Assembly: GCA_037974965.1 (NCBI GenBank)
Contig: JBBPFI010000014.1
Span: 868,001 to 932,000 of the forward strand
DNA: 64,000 bases
From: Dacryopinax spathularia
Taxonomy: Eukaryota; Basidiomycota; Dacrymycetes; Dacrymycetales; Dacrymycetaceae
Direction: 5' to 3'
Part shown: piece by piece, positions 24,479-37,097 of the stretch
How the letters are laid out: each line of letters begins with the position of its first letter
Position numbering within the stretch: the first letter of the stretch is position 1
Position numbers and translations under genes: made by a program
The notes under the pieces: model-generated
Told to the model about the DNA's origin: nothing
Seen by the model: the letters and a program-made list of their open reading frames with translations, nothing else
Database searches by the model: none

Positions 24479-24990
24479 AGTAGAAAAGTGCGCATATAGG
24501 GCGTTTTTCTTACACGTTGGGGTCGTAATCAAGTCATTTGTTCTTGACTTTCCTAGCATCGATGAATGATGTGGTTGGGTTGAAGCGCGTCTGGACCACC
24601 CGGGTTTCTAGTCTCCCTCTCTTGCGCCAGCATTTCGGCTGTCCAAGCGCGTTTTGCGCGAATCCAATGAAGGCTATAACACGAACCGTCTACAAACTCA
24701 GATCCCTTCTGCATAGCTCGTATTTTGTCGTCCACTAGTGAGATAGGATAGGCAAAGAAGGACTTACCGCTCGTCTCATGATCGCGGCACAGGCCTTCCA
24801 TAACAACGCAAAGATCTTATCGCCGACTAGCACCGCCACCCAAAATTCACGTTTCTTCGACGCCTTCGGCCATCAGCCGCACACGCTCACCCTGACGCCG
24901 CCCGACTCACCTTCGACCGTTGTTCCTCTTCCTTTCCTCTGCTCGCTCTCACCAAACTGTCCCTCCTAGTCCTGCGAAAACAGCGACAAG
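24479..24990. other. Intergenic, 512 bp, promoter of SWD3
   Basis: No coding-like frame and no RNA gene seen. Being upstream of the ATG at 24991, it should contain that gene's promoter and 5' UTR, but I see no distinctive element. Confidence 0.4.
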
Positions 24991-26515
<1,525 letters not shown>

Positions 26516-26833
26516 CCGCACTCTTTTTTCCTCCTGCTGACTACGTCTGCATACTCATCTGGGCTACCTGTTCTCTCTGGGTGTATTTCATTGTAGTAGT
26601 GTAATATATTGTGATTCCTTGTGATCAAATCAGAGCTCCTGCGAATTTCAGTTGGGCAGTGTGCGCGAAATTTGCGGTACGACCGACACAGCCACTACGG
26701 ACGAATTCCTCAGTCCGCATACAAACTCTCTCTTTGGCAGTCACTCGACCTTCCTCCATTCATTCCCCTCCCCCACCACGTCCATCCAAGGACGACCAGT
26801 CACCTCGTACCTTCAACCAGTACAAGGTGGTCG
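26516..26833. other. Intergenic, 318 bp
   Basis: 3' end of SWD3 and 5' leader of the PPR gene. The frame of the PPR gene is open back to 26621, but that part lacks a targeting-like start. Nothing else seen. Confidence 0.35.
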
Positions 26834-29800
26834 ATGTTGACGAGATGCGAACGCGGCGCTACTCTTTTTCTCGACTTCCTCGCTCCGCGGCTGCATGCGC
26901 CGTTCACTTCGAGCAGTAGGACCGCACGACCTGGAAGAGGATGCGCAGGACCGTCAGGAAGAGCCGTACTTCAATGCAGGAGAGCATCCAGCTCCTCCGC
27001 CGTGGCGGCTCACGTGCTCACCAAGAACGTTGATGCACCACATACCAAGCCTTCCGAGAGCGGGGATCGTCAACCATCACCACAAGCACAACCCCAGCAA
27101 CTCCCCTCCCAGCGCCCCACCAAGCTCTCCGAAATCCACGGCGACTACTCCCACAACGTCCCCCTCCGGATGGCCTACTCGCGTGACATCCTCTCCCGCC
27201 AGACAGGGACCGACACCTCTCCAGAAGACGTCCCCCCGCCCGCCACGGCCGGGGAGCGGATAGGAAAACGGAAACGGGCTAAATTGGGGCCGGCGAGGGC
27301 GGTGGTGGGGTTTGATAGGTGGCATTCTGGTCGCTCGATTTCCGAGTCCCGATCTCAAGCCCAGCAGTCGCCTCAGTCTTCGACCGCTGAAAATGGTGCG
27401 CAAGGCGTGGATGGGGAAGAAATCGAGGATCCGGAGACGAGGGAGAAGCTTAATGAGCTTCGGTTGATATTGCTCGAAGAGAAGCTGCCGCCTGATTTCC
27501 TTCTCCGGTTGAGGCCGCTTGTACATGCGCTCACACCGAGGGACGTGGCGGATATCACCCGATTCCTGTGCTCTCCGTCAAGGCTTGAAGGCGCTTTTCC
27601 CAATCCTTCGGGCATCCCTTGGCCTGAGGGGAGCGGGAAGGAAGGAGATATGCCGCCTGAAGAAGTCGAGCTGGAGATCGCCATCCACTGTCTTTCTGCC
27701 TCGCCTCACAAACATGCTCAAGCGCTAAGAGCAGTTATGTTGAGGCATGTCAAGCACCTCCCCGCGAGCGAAGCGATGGTCCAACGCTGCTGGGACGAGC
27801 TCGTCCGCGTCCGGACTACCTCGGGTCGAGCGGACCGGTTGGCGGGACACAACGTCGGCGAACTCGTCACCATCTACATCGCCCTCCTCGCACAACGGGC
27901 AGTAAACACTTACAAAACGCACGACGGCGAGCTTCGGCCCTTACCAGCCTCGGTCCAAATCCCCTTTTTTAGGGAAGCGCTCGAGCTTGGTGTCCGGATC
28001 GGGCGGTCGAGTCGCGGTGGTCCTGGAGCCGAGAACCGCTCCAGGCCTGGCCAGCCGCTGTCGCCTTCATTGGCAAGATCACTCTTCTCGCCCTACCTCT
28101 CCGAGCCTGTCCTGGGTACGCTGCTAAACTGGCTCGGGGCGATCCAATATGCCCGCTTGGCGGCAGACGGCAAGAAGCTGTATTTGTACATCGACATGCT
28201 CACGCGTAACAGGCGGACGGCGGAAGTGTGGGAGTTGTGGTTAAGGACGGAAGAGGGCGTTAAGGGGGGATGGGCGGTGTTCAAGGGTGCGCAGAAGGGG
28301 GATGGGGAGGGGCTGAAGTTCTGGGACGAGAGGCAGAAAGTGGGGTTTGAGACGCTTTTGGAGGAGGAGCAGGGGGCTGCCGTTGATGAGCGGCAGAGGG
28401 GCCAGAAGGAACGCGAAGAGGAGGAGGAAGAGGAGGACGAGGAGGACGAGGAGGGATACGAAGAAGATCGGGCGGGTCAGGAGGACGCTGCTGGTCACGT
28501 CGATAACCTGCAGAGCGAGCTGCACAATGTTGAGAGCAAGCTGCAAAATATCGAGCATGGCGGTTCTCAGGACAGCGCCGGCATATCTGAAGCCACTACC
28601 TCGACAGTGACCGCCACTGCACGGGAGAAACGGACTCCTCGCTCGGTCATCCCGATCCAAATTGTCACCCCCGTCCAGACGATCCTCCTCTCCGCCTTCC
28701 TCATCCTTCACCGGCCCGACCTAACCTCCATGATCCTCGACCGCATCATGGAGTCCAAGATCCAGCTCACGACGCACCACTTCTCCGCCCTACTGTCCGG
28801 GTTCGCCAAGCGCTCCAGCTGGGCCGAAGCGCACTCCGTCTGGGTCATGATGGAGGCCCAGGGCGTCGAGCGGGACCGAGCGAGCTGGAACGCCTGGCTT
28901 CAAGCGCTCTTCGGGTCCCGGCTGTGGAAAGACGGCATGCGCGAGTTTGCCAAGATGCGGGAAGCGTTCCCCGAGCCTGGTGTTCCCAAGCACGGCGAAA
29001 ACTCAACAACAGTCAAAGTTCCTCCGACGAGCATCACCCCCGAGGAGAAGGAAGAACGCGGTGTCGGGCAGAGGGTGTATAATACCGTTCTGCATGGGCT
29101 GTTCGCGAATGATAGAGTGGACGAGGCGCGCAAGCTCTGGGGCGAGATGCGCCGGGTGGGCATGATCGATGTCGTTTCCTACAACACCGTCCTGAAGTTC
29201 CAAGCGCGCAAAGCGGACTGGACTGGGATCGCTCGTTCCCTCCGAGGGCTGAAGGACGATGGCATCTCGCCGGATGCATATACGTTCACCACTATCCTGG
29301 AGGCTGTTGCTGCTCGACCTGCTGGGCCCGGTCGGCTTGGTGTAACGAAAGGCGAAGCGCGACTCGACAGTGTCCGCGAAGGCGTGCATCTCGTGTGGGA
29401 CACGATGCGCGAACACGGCGTCAAGCCTAACGGGGTCATGATCGGCAAGATTGTCGATGTGATGGTGAATGGTGGACGGGAGGAGAACATCCGTGCCGCT
29501 ATCGCCCTCTTGCAGGAAATTGACGAGGCCGAGGGCGCCGAGCTGCTCTTCCCACCATCTATAGGGGCTGGCGCCGATACCGCGTGGACAAGCCAGATGG
29601 CCAAGGATCTGCCTACGCAGGAAGGCTCCAGCAGGCTGAACGAGATCACGTATACGGCTTGTATCGTCGGCATTATGCGGTCGTCCCTCAGCATCCACGA
29701 TAAACGCGGCTTGATCGCCCAGCTCCTGCAGCGCATGCGGGCGCGGAACATTGGCGCGAACCGCGTCACTTATCATGTTCTGCTCCGATGCTGTTTCGAC

Positions 29801-30136
29801 TCGCAAGCTCCCGCGGAAGCGATGAGTCTGTGGAGAGAGCAGCGCGCGCTCGGCTTGGCGAGCAAGGATACCTGGTACCTTCTCGTCAAGGGCCTCAACC
29901 AGATCCCGGCAGATTTCGACTCAGCCCGACACCCGAGAGCCTCGACCGTTAGCCAATACTTGCCGGACGATGCGCCGCTCAGCCCGCTCGGAGAGTGGAA
30001 GGTGCCCGATGGGACGCGAGAGGAGTGGGTCAGAGAAGTTGCCAAGGCCATGGAAGAGGATGGTGTGCCCCTTACCGGTCAGCTCAGAAGCGCGTGGAAT
30101 AGACTGATGAGCTCCAGATTCTTGTACTACGATTGA
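26834..30136 (+). CDS. Mitochondrial pentatricopeptide repeat (PPR) protein, large
   Basis: Single-exon frame, 1100 aa from the ATG at 26834. That Met was chosen because it starts an arginine-rich, acid-poor presequence (MLTRCERGATLFLDF, then RTARPGRGCAGPSGRAV) suited to mitochondrial import; an upstream in-frame start at 26621 adds 71 unlikely residues. PPR motifs lie in the C-terminal half, for example YNTVLHGLFANDRVDEARK, SYNTVLKFQARKADWTG, DAYTFTTILEAVA and YTACIVGIMRSS. A glutamate-rich low-complexity segment (EREEEEEEEDEEDEEGYEE) lies near residue 530. The likely role is binding mitochondrial mRNA in processing or translation; the specific target is unknown. Confidence 0.75.
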   Translation: MLTRCERGATLFLDFLAPRLHAPFTSSSRTARPGRGCAGPSGRAVLQCRRASSSSAVAAHVLTKNVDAPHTKPSESGDRQPSPQAQPQQLPSQRPTKLSEIHGDYSHNVPLRMAYSRDILSRQTGTDTSPEDVPPPATAGERIGKRKRAKLGPARAVVGFDRWHSGRSISESRSQAQQSPQSSTAENGAQGVDGEEIEDPETREKLNELRLILLEEKLPPDFLLRLRPLVHALTPRDVADITRFLCSPSRLEGAFPNPSGIPWPEGSGKEGDMPPEEVELEIAIHCLSASPHKHAQALRAVMLRHVKHLPASEAMVQRCWDELVRVRTTSGRADRLAGHNVGELVTIYIALLAQRAVNTYKTHDGELRPLPASVQIPFFREALELGVRIGRSSRGGPGAENRSRPGQPLSPSLARSLFSPYLSEPVLGTLLNWLGAIQYARLAADGKKLYLYIDMLTRNRRTAEVWELWLRTEEGVKGGWAVFKGAQKGDGEGLKFWDERQKVGFETLLEEEQGAAVDERQRGQKEREEEEEEEDEEDEEGYEEDRAGQEDAAGHVDNLQSELHNVESKLQNIEHGGSQDSAGISEATTSTVTATAREKRTPRSVIPIQIVTPVQTILLSAFLILHRPDLTSMILDRIMESKIQLTTHHFSALLSGFAKRSSWAEAHSVWVMMEAQGVERDRASWNAWLQALFGSRLWKDGMREFAKMREAFPEPGVPKHGENSTTVKVPPTSITPEEKEERGVGQRVYNTVLHGLFANDRVDEARKLWGEMRRVGMIDVVSYNTVLKFQARKADWTGIARSLRGLKDDGISPDAYTFTTILEAVAARPAGPGRLGVTKGEARLDSVREGVHLVWDTMREHGVKPNGVMIGKIVDVMVNGGREENIRAAIALLQEIDEAEGAELLFPPSIGAGADTAWTSQMAKDLPTQEGSSRLNEITYTACIVGIMRSSLSIHDKRGLIAQLLQRMRARNIGANRVTYHVLLRCCFDSQAPAEAMSLWREQRALGLASKDTWYLLVKGLNQIPADFDSARHPRASTVSQYLPDDAPLSPLGEWKVPDGTREEWVREVAKAMEEDGVPLTGQLRSAWNRLMSSRFLYYD

Positions 30137-30597
30137 TATACCCCACAATGTAATTCCGCGCGATGCATCTTCCCCCGAAAGCAGCGTTCGAAAGTATCCC
30201 CGTCGGCTTGGATACTGGGGACCAGCCCGAAATCTCCAGCCTATCCTTTACCCGATCTAGTCCGAATGACCCTGGACCTCATTATCTTAAGGGAATCTTT
30301 ATTTGGGGCCGTAGCGTAATCGGCGTGTTCACAAAACCAGCCCTGCATATCACCACTGTCGAAATATCCGCTCTTGAACGAGCTCGAGTTGGAATGATAC
30401 TAGGAAACCCCGGCGTTTGAGCGTAATCAGGTAACTTACTACCTCCTGTTGTACCAGTACTGCGAACGAAACTTGCGCATGTATGTAGCGCGTGTAATAT
30501 ACAACTCCCCTCTCGCCTCTCTGCAGAAACGCCCAGCAGCATCACTCCCGCTTTCGCTCTTTGCTGAGCACTACGAGCCGGCCACAAGCCAAAGCGC
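30137..30597. other. Intergenic, 461 bp, between convergent genes
   Basis: Shared 3' region of the PPR gene (+) and the sugar transporter (-). Short frames here show no coding character. Nothing notable seen. Confidence 0.4.
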
Positions 30598-32637
30598 CTA
30601 CTCTTCGCGATCTGCTGCCGTAATGACATACTTGGAGAACTTCCTGGCCGGCACTTTGCGAGCGAACAGAATGTCCAACCTGTAGATCTGTGAGCAACCG
30701 CGCGTGGCATGAAGGAAGCATAGTGCACGCACTCGTCGACAGTCCTGCCTGCTGTCTCAGGAATACCAAAGTACGACCAGACGGTGAAGATTGCGCCGAA
30801 TCCGCCAAAGATCCAGCCGACTTTACCTTGCAGATTGGCTTCGTTCGGGTTGATTCTTTGCGTCGGAAAACGTAAGCCACGGCATACTCTGAGACCTCAA
30901 ATGCGACTCACAAGTACGGGTTGATCACAGTGATGAGCAGGCCGAAGGCTTGGTTGATCATCACACCCCATGCGACTGTCTTCGACCTCAATCGAGCGGA
31001 AGAGATTTCTGCGTAGATGCAGTACGCAAGCGGGCCACTGTTGTGGATCGTCAGTTCCAAGACTACACGAGACTTGACAGAAATGGAAGCGCACATTCCA
31101 GCCTGGTACACCAGCATGTAGAGCATCGTGAATACGCCCATGCCCCAAAGGGCGCCGTTTCCAGGCACGAGAGAGAGGATGGCGATCATAAGGCAGTCGA
31201 TTGTGCAGGCTACCATGCCCCAGACGAAAATCGGCCTGCGCCCAAGGTGGTTGGTGAACGCGATACCGAGCAGGTTGCCCACGAACTATTTTCGGTCAGC
31301 ACGGGATGCACCAGGGGAAGATGGGGCTTACAGCTATGCCAAGTGTTCCGACGCTAAGTGAGAACGAATTGCTCGTGCTGAACCCCGCAAGCTCGAAGAA
31401 GTAGGCGCTGTAGCCAAGCACGAATTGCACACCGACCATCTCTTGGCAGATGAAGACCATTGCGGTAATCCATGTCCGGCGTAAGTCGGTGCCTGGCAGA
31501 AAACTTCAGTGGGCGCTACACCAATTTGTTCGCGCTGCGTACCCCTGAATAGGTCGGCCCACGTAGCTGCACCGCTGAGACGTTCTTCCAATTCGATAGT
31601 CTCCTTGATCTGGGCGACATGCAGGTCGAGGTTCGCACCGGTATAGCCGATGAGCCGATCCAACGACGCCCTCGCCTTGTCTAGGCGGTCATGACGGACG
31701 AAGTACCAGGGGGACTCCGGGATGAACGGAAGGCCGATAAGAATCGCAACCGGGAACACCCATTGAATCGCGAGAGGGATCTTGTATGCCAAGGTAGAGT
31801 CGAGCTGACCAGTACCTTTGATTACGCAACTTGAGATACTGATGACTAGGCTTAGTACCGCTGCAGAACATTTCACCCCGGAAACTCACAATTGGCCAAC
31901 GACGATCCATTCGTTAACAGCACCTGTAGTGATGCCACGCAGTTGCAGAGGGGAGATCTCCGCGCAGTAGCTGGACGCGACCGTTGTGAAGATGCCGCCA
32001 GCAAAGCCGTTGAATGTCCGACCGAGGAGGAACATAACTTGACTCTCATGTCTGCAGAAGACTTCCAAGAAGATGGATCCGATGGAGATAATACAGGCTA
32101 CTAATAGCGAGCCTCGTCGGCTGAGCAAGGCCAGGCCATCAGCTTCGCTCCTTCAGGATTTTTGTTTCTTACCCAATGCGGTCACCGATGAAACCGGTGC
32201 AAAAGCCTCCAATCACACCGCCAGCTGAGGATCCACCGTTGAAGCCCGATTGCCACGCAGCCGAGACGACCCATTGTCCATCGATAAAGTCGCCCAAGTC
32301 CTCTCGGAAGGTGGGGATAGAGATCACAGCGCCGGCGACCTAGACGGAAACAGTCAGGAAAGGAGCGCTCATTGCGATAAGTCAGGCCTACCGTTCCGTC
32401 ATAACCTCCGATAGCTGCGCCAATGGCGATATACATGCACCAGAGGAAGACAACCCAGTACTTCGTTACCGCGTGCCATGTTCCCAGCTTCTTTTCCTCT
32501 TCGGCGACGCGTGCGAGAACGTTCTCGGCACTCTCTTGCCTTTGGGAGCCCTTCTCGACTGTAGCGATGTTGTCGATAAGCTCTACCTCTCCCAGCTTTT
32601 CATCCTCCTTGAATGAGTTGCTTCGTTGTGTCGCCAT
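30598..32637 (-). CDS. MFS alpha-glucoside/maltose-type sugar transporter, intact copy
   Basis: Sugar:H+ symporter of the plasma membrane. Nine exons (32637-32392, 32339-32173, 32120-31890, 31829-31543, 31492-31332, 31285-31095, 31037-30912, 30855-30733, 30679-30598) sum to 538 codons (537 aa). In order: MATQRSNSFKEDEKLGEVEL (cytoplasmic), YIAIGAAIGGYDG (TM1), GFIGDRIGRRGSLLVA, ASSYCAEISPLQLRGITTGA, PESPWYFVRHDRLDKAR, DLRRTWITAMVFICQEMVG, FTNHLGRRPIFVWGM, NPNEANLQGKVGWIFGG, GIPETAGRTVDELDILFARK. The terminal ETxGRTxxELDILFxxxVPARKF is typical of fungal maltose/lactose permeases. It is a close paralogue of the gene at 46513, which is disrupted. A 2.4 kb gene-free region lies upstream. Confidence 0.9.
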
Positions 32638-33262
32638 AGCGGGAAGAGGATGGGGCGGTAGGCGCTATCGCAGGGGCAATTACCTTACTGACCGTCCAAC
32701 GCGTCGGTCCTTAAATCCACTTGCCAGGCTCAGGGGCGCGTCTAGTGAAGCCATTGCAAACGATCATACGGAAGTTGGGCGGAGGCCACGAGACCCAGGG
32801 CGGGATGATGGCCCCACCGACGCTTCGAGAGTGGAGGCCGCCTACGTCGACAGTTGCTCAGACGGACCGCGAATGTATGCAGCTTCGCGTTAAGCTTGCG
32901 TAGTAAACTGATGCTCCAATTATGCGGAGGCTTTGGTATCCTGTTGCCACAGAGGCTCTCCTCGACGGCCTATGTTATGTCTCGGCAACGACTCCGATGA
33001 ATGGCTTGAAAGCGCAATGTTCGATCACGAGACGTTGTCTTGCTAAACATAGCCATGCTGCGCCGGGTCAGGTACGGTCCGTGTGGCCTGCCCTTTGAGA
33101 ATGAATAACCGCAGAAGAAGGTCAGAAGATGGTGCGAAAGCGGACAGAGCTCCGGGGAACGCGGGGCGAGGTAGGGGTAATCTGCCGTGGTTCTTCCGGG
33201 GAAGCAAACTCGTTGTAAATGGAAGCACCCTGCCATGGCCGCCGACTGGTCCGGAAGCTCTT

Positions 33263-33282
33263 ACCCCGCAAAGTTACCCCGC
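33263..33282 (-). promoter_or_regulatory. Tandem GCGGGGT motifs, candidate Mig1/CreA sites
   Basis: Two copies of ACCCCGC at 33263-33269 and 33276-33282, reading GCGGGGT on the transporter strand, 13 bp apart. They match the SYGGRG consensus of Mig1/CreA-type glucose repressors and sit about 630 bp upstream of the sugar transporter start. Binding is inferred from known consensus only. Confidence 0.35.
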
Positions 33283-34830
33283 ATTCAGATATGCTATTTT
33301 CAGACATTGCGGCGCTTTGATGAATTCCACATTTCCGGCGGACACGCGGCGATTACCACAACCTGAATACTTACTCTGTTGTTCGGTCACTGTTCGGTCA
33401 AGCTCTCGTATTTCGGTCTGACGCATGAACAACGTCATGGTTCGCTTAGCAAGCGCGGTCACTTCTTAGGCATGTCGAGCGATATTATTCCAGCAGATGT
33501 TTACCCCAACTAGAGCTCTCAGCTCGCTCATTCACTTCCATGTAAAGGCTCCTGCCTCGAGTAAGGATCGAAAGACGACCTCGTGAATGCTGCAGAGGGC
33601 TTCGATCTGGCTACTAAGACCGAGCCAGCAGCATCAAGCATTGAAATAAGCGCCAGGATGCGCCAAGATGCCTTGGGCGTCAGGAATCCCGATTGGCCCA
33701 CTGTCACTTTCTTTTCCCATGGAACGATGGAGCAAAGAAGACAAGAGACAGCAGGTAGACATGTCCAGAATGGCTTCTGATAAGTCACAGCGTCTCGGAT
33801 TTCTCCGACTTTCCTACGCGAGGTACACCTCCATCCCAGAACCCGTACAGAACAATACAAATCCTGATCAGGTCCAACCTGATTAGCTCAGCGGCGGGCG
33901 ACTACGGTTGCGAGTGGAGGAAGTTAAAATTTGGCACGTTGTATCTTTCATCCATCATCGATTCAGGAACCAGCCAGAGATGCGAGTGATGTGGGAAACA
34001 GGTTGAACGGCAGGGTAAGCTGGACGTGGCGCTTGAACCTCCGGTTGAGCTAGGCATACAAGCAGTTGTTCAACGGTAAACGAGCTTGTGCGCCTGGGGC
34101 AGGCTGGAAATACTTGATCTAACCTTCTCCAAGTTCGGACTGCGCAGTTACATGCTTGAACCCCACTTTCCTGCACGGCAGACGCGATGATAGCAGGTCG
34201 CAACTTGAGAGTTGAGAGTAATGTACCAGTCTCTCGTCCTCTGACCCAGGTTTTCCAACCCTCTCCACCAAGCTCATTCCTCTCGGTGTCCAGAAACTCG
34301 AATAACGCAAGGTATTTAGACCGTCCAGATACCCATTTAACGGCGGCCGCGTATAACTGTGGCTCTTGCGATCCACGTTCACTCGAAAGCGCGCAGCCCA
34401 GAAAGACGAGGGGGTCAGCTCCGTTGACCAGCAGGAGGAGATGTGTCGCGGGCTCTCAGTCCAAACTTAACATCCTTTCTCACAGTAGCTTCCTGATAGG
34501 TGATATGCCAAGAGCTTTTCCATGAGCTAAACATGGATATACGGCACTCCAGACGGTGAGCCTGCTGTCCTAGTCGAAGTGGTGGTCACTGGCAAGCGGA
34601 GATAACCTATGCCCTGGTCCAAGCCGCGATCCCTTGCACACCCATTTTCCTCCCCTTCCCCTTCGTCGACCCATCTTGTTCCGCTGCCGCCAATTCTTGT
34701 GCCATTTTACGTGATTGTAGTGGTCTCCTCTACCTTTCACGACAATTCGATGCCCGTCCAGCGAACAATGTCCATATCAATACAGCGACAACGAGCAATC
34801 GAGCAGCCCTCCACCCGCGATCGGCCGTCT

Positions 34831-34838
34831 TATAAATA
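34831..34838 (+). promoter_or_regulatory. TATA box (TATAAATA) of the DUF1932 gene
   Basis: Perfect TATAAATA about 165 bp upstream of the ATG at 35002, on the coding strand. Confidence 0.5.
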
Positions 34839-35001
34839 GGCCGGCCAGCACCGGGGCGGTCATAACCCGATAACGCAGATAGCCTTCGGCCCTATCGCAT
34901 TTCTCGTAACACCCCAAAATCTCAGCACCAAACCCACAGCACCTCAGCACATCTTTCCTCTGCAACGTCGACAAACTAGCCAGCATCGTTGAGGAGCGAC
35001 A

Positions 35002-36068
35002 ATGTCTCCACCGGTCATTGCGGTCATCTCACCCGGAGCGATGGGCGCGGCCATCGGCGCCCGTCTCACCTCCCATTCAGTCCGCGTCCTTACGCATATC
35101 CCTCCTGGACGATCTCAAGGCTCGCACGACCGAGCCTCAAAAGCTGGGATGCACCCCGTCTCCCTGGCTCAGATCGCGAAGGAGGCCGACTGGGTACTCT
35201 CTGTCCTCCCACCCGACGCAGCTTTGGACTTCGCAGCCGACTTCAGTGCTGCGTACAAGAGCTTGGGAGCAGAGAAACGCGTGGGGAAGCCGGCGTTCGC
35301 CGACTTGAATGCTGTTAACCCCAGCAGCGTCGTTCGAATCGCCCAACTGTTCGGCAAGGAAGGGCTCGCACTACCTTTCATCGACGGGAGCATCATCGGC
35401 GGCCCTCCGAAAGGGGAGTACAACCCCGTCATCTATGCTAGTGCGGAGGTTGGACCGGAAGGAAGCAAGGCGCTGGATGAGTTTGAGGCCCTGTCGAAGT
35501 TTGGGCTGAAGATCAGTGCGCTGAGGGGTGAGGGAGCGGGGATCGGGGCTGCTAGTGCGTTGAAGATGGCTTATGCGGTACGTATATGCGCGACTTTCTC
35601 GTGACTTAGGCTCACATATGCGTCAGGGCATCACGAAGGGCATTACTGGGCTGGCGTCCACTATGATTCTCGGTGAGCACGACAGATGGTTGGCGCGACT
35701 GCTAGCTGACGTTTGCTGCAGCCGCCTACCACAACTCCCCCGGTACGGCGGAAGCGCTCATCGCCGAGCTCTCCGAATCCCAACCACAGCTCCTCCAACG
35801 CTTCTCCAAAGGCATCCCCGACATGCTTCCCAAAGCCTATCGTTTCTCCGGAGAGATGGAAGAGATCTCCGGCTTCGTCGTCGAGGAGGGCGGTGGAGGG
35901 AGCGGGGATATCCATAAGGGGCTTGCGGCGACATTTAGGAGGATCGAGAAGAGTATTAAGGAGGATGGGGAGGAATTGAAGCAGTTGAAAGATTTTGTTG
36001 CGAAGGGGGAGAAGGTGCTGGAGGAGATGAAGGGGAAGGGGAGTAATGGGAACGCTAGGGCTTGGTGA
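35002..36068 (+). CDS. 6-phosphogluconate dehydrogenase-like protein with DUF1932 domain
   Basis: Three exons, 35002-35577, 35627-35672 and 35722-36068, sum to 323 codons (322 aa). The N-terminal Rossmann domain begins at once with IAVISPGAMGAAIGARL (GxxGxxG dinucleotide site) and contains ADWVLSVLPPDAALDFA and FIDGSIIGGPP, as in beta-hydroxyacid dehydrogenases. The C-terminal helical domain (GAASALKMAYAGITKGITGL, YRFSGEMEEIS) is the DUF1932 type. The GITKG lysine helix corresponds to the catalytic-Lys region of this superfamily. The substrate is unknown; a small hydroxyacid is likely. The middle exon is only 46 nt. The tail (KEDGEELKQLKDFVAKGEK) is a predicted charged helix. Confidence 0.82.
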
Positions 36069-36196
36069 TTTTCACCATCGCATCACTCTTACAGACGGGG
36101 ACCGGCTGGTCTTGGGAATATAATGGAATATAGACTGTCTCTCTACGGCCTGCCCCACCGTTATCCACGCATACACTCATCGCACGAAGGTGGGAC

Positions 36197-36827
36197 TCAC
36201 AAAATAGTACACACCACCGTCCTCTGCCTGCTACTGCTCCTGAACTCCGTCAAGTATATCCCTTGCCATGTTCCCAAGTTCAGCTTCCCATTTGTGATTG
36301 GTATCGAGATGCTATTCCCGATCAAGGACGTCTTGGTGTGCGAGACACTGTCGTCCATCCCTTCGTCGGTGTGGCGCCAGTCGAGGGACTCGGGGACGAT
36401 GTTGTCGAGGGCCATGTCCATGTCTGAACACAGCACAGTCAGCACGCAGCGACGGTGTGATGGATTGAAGACAGACCTTTCCGTACATCAGGATCGTAGT
36501 TCTCGTTAATCGTCAAGGCGCAGCTAGTGTGCTGGCTGATTGTTCCTGTCATCAGGACTGTGCTCTCGAGCAACCAAGATCTCGCGTGCTCACATGAACA
36601 GATGACATATCCCAATCTCATCCTACTGTCAGAACATGTGGCGATGAGGATTGCGACTGTGGACCTACCGGTGTCTTCTTCAGCCCTTCAGAGATGTTGC
36701 TTGATATCTCGTGGGTGATGAGGTGGCATCTTCGAGGACCAGTCAGTCATGGCATCTGCACCAGCAATATAACGACCACGTACCCCTTGCCTCTCTTCCC
36801 CAGGCTGAACGTCTTCTGCCAAGGCAT
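36197..36827 (-). CDS. UPF0047 / YjbQ family protein
   Basis: Five tiny exons (36827-36784, 36729-36669, 36622-36594, 36535-36477, 36423-36197) sum to 140 codons (139 aa), the normal family length. Reassembly gives [20 protein letters not shown], then [56 protein letters not shown] and [16 protein letters not shown], which is the continuous YjbQ signature. The conserved His in QHTS, and in HTDEG and SHTK, are those thought to bind a metal or ligand. Bacterial YjbQ shows weak thiamine-phosphate synthase activity; the fungal role is not known. More than half of the coding sequence before the last exon is in pieces of 29-61 nt, so gene finders may miss it. Confidence 0.88.
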
Positions 36828-37097
36828 GATATACAAACTTTAAGAGATGAGGAAGAGGAGGGTATTATTGATAAGAGGCGAAGGTTGCAGCAGAGTCCTC
36901 AGCGCTGTCCAGCAAACAACCCTAACCCTGTTTACGACGATGACGTAGCCAACAACCACACGGTCTTGCGACCTGAACCACTTCGTCTGCTCTAATGGAC
37001 AGACCGGCGACTCACCAGCATTCGACATATGCGGCTCCGGCCCAACTCTCTTGGCTGGTTAACCCGCTCTACTCAGTCCACTGTCTGGTCGACAATG

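Larger units (their letters stand above)
32638..35001. other. 2.4 kb gene-free region upstream of the sugar transporter
   Basis: Lies between the divergent starts of the transporter (-) and the DUF1932 gene (+). The short frames are not coding-like. It holds two tandem ACCCCGC motifs (33263-33282) and a TATA box for the right-hand gene; I see nothing else I can support. Its unusual length in a compact genome suggests a large regulatory region or an uncalled non-coding RNA. Confidence 0.45.

Noticed and set aside
33884-33930. TTAGCTCAGCGGCGG resembles a tRNA A box
   Set aside because: No B box (GGTTCRANNCC) at the right distance and no acceptor stem pairing; not a tRNA.
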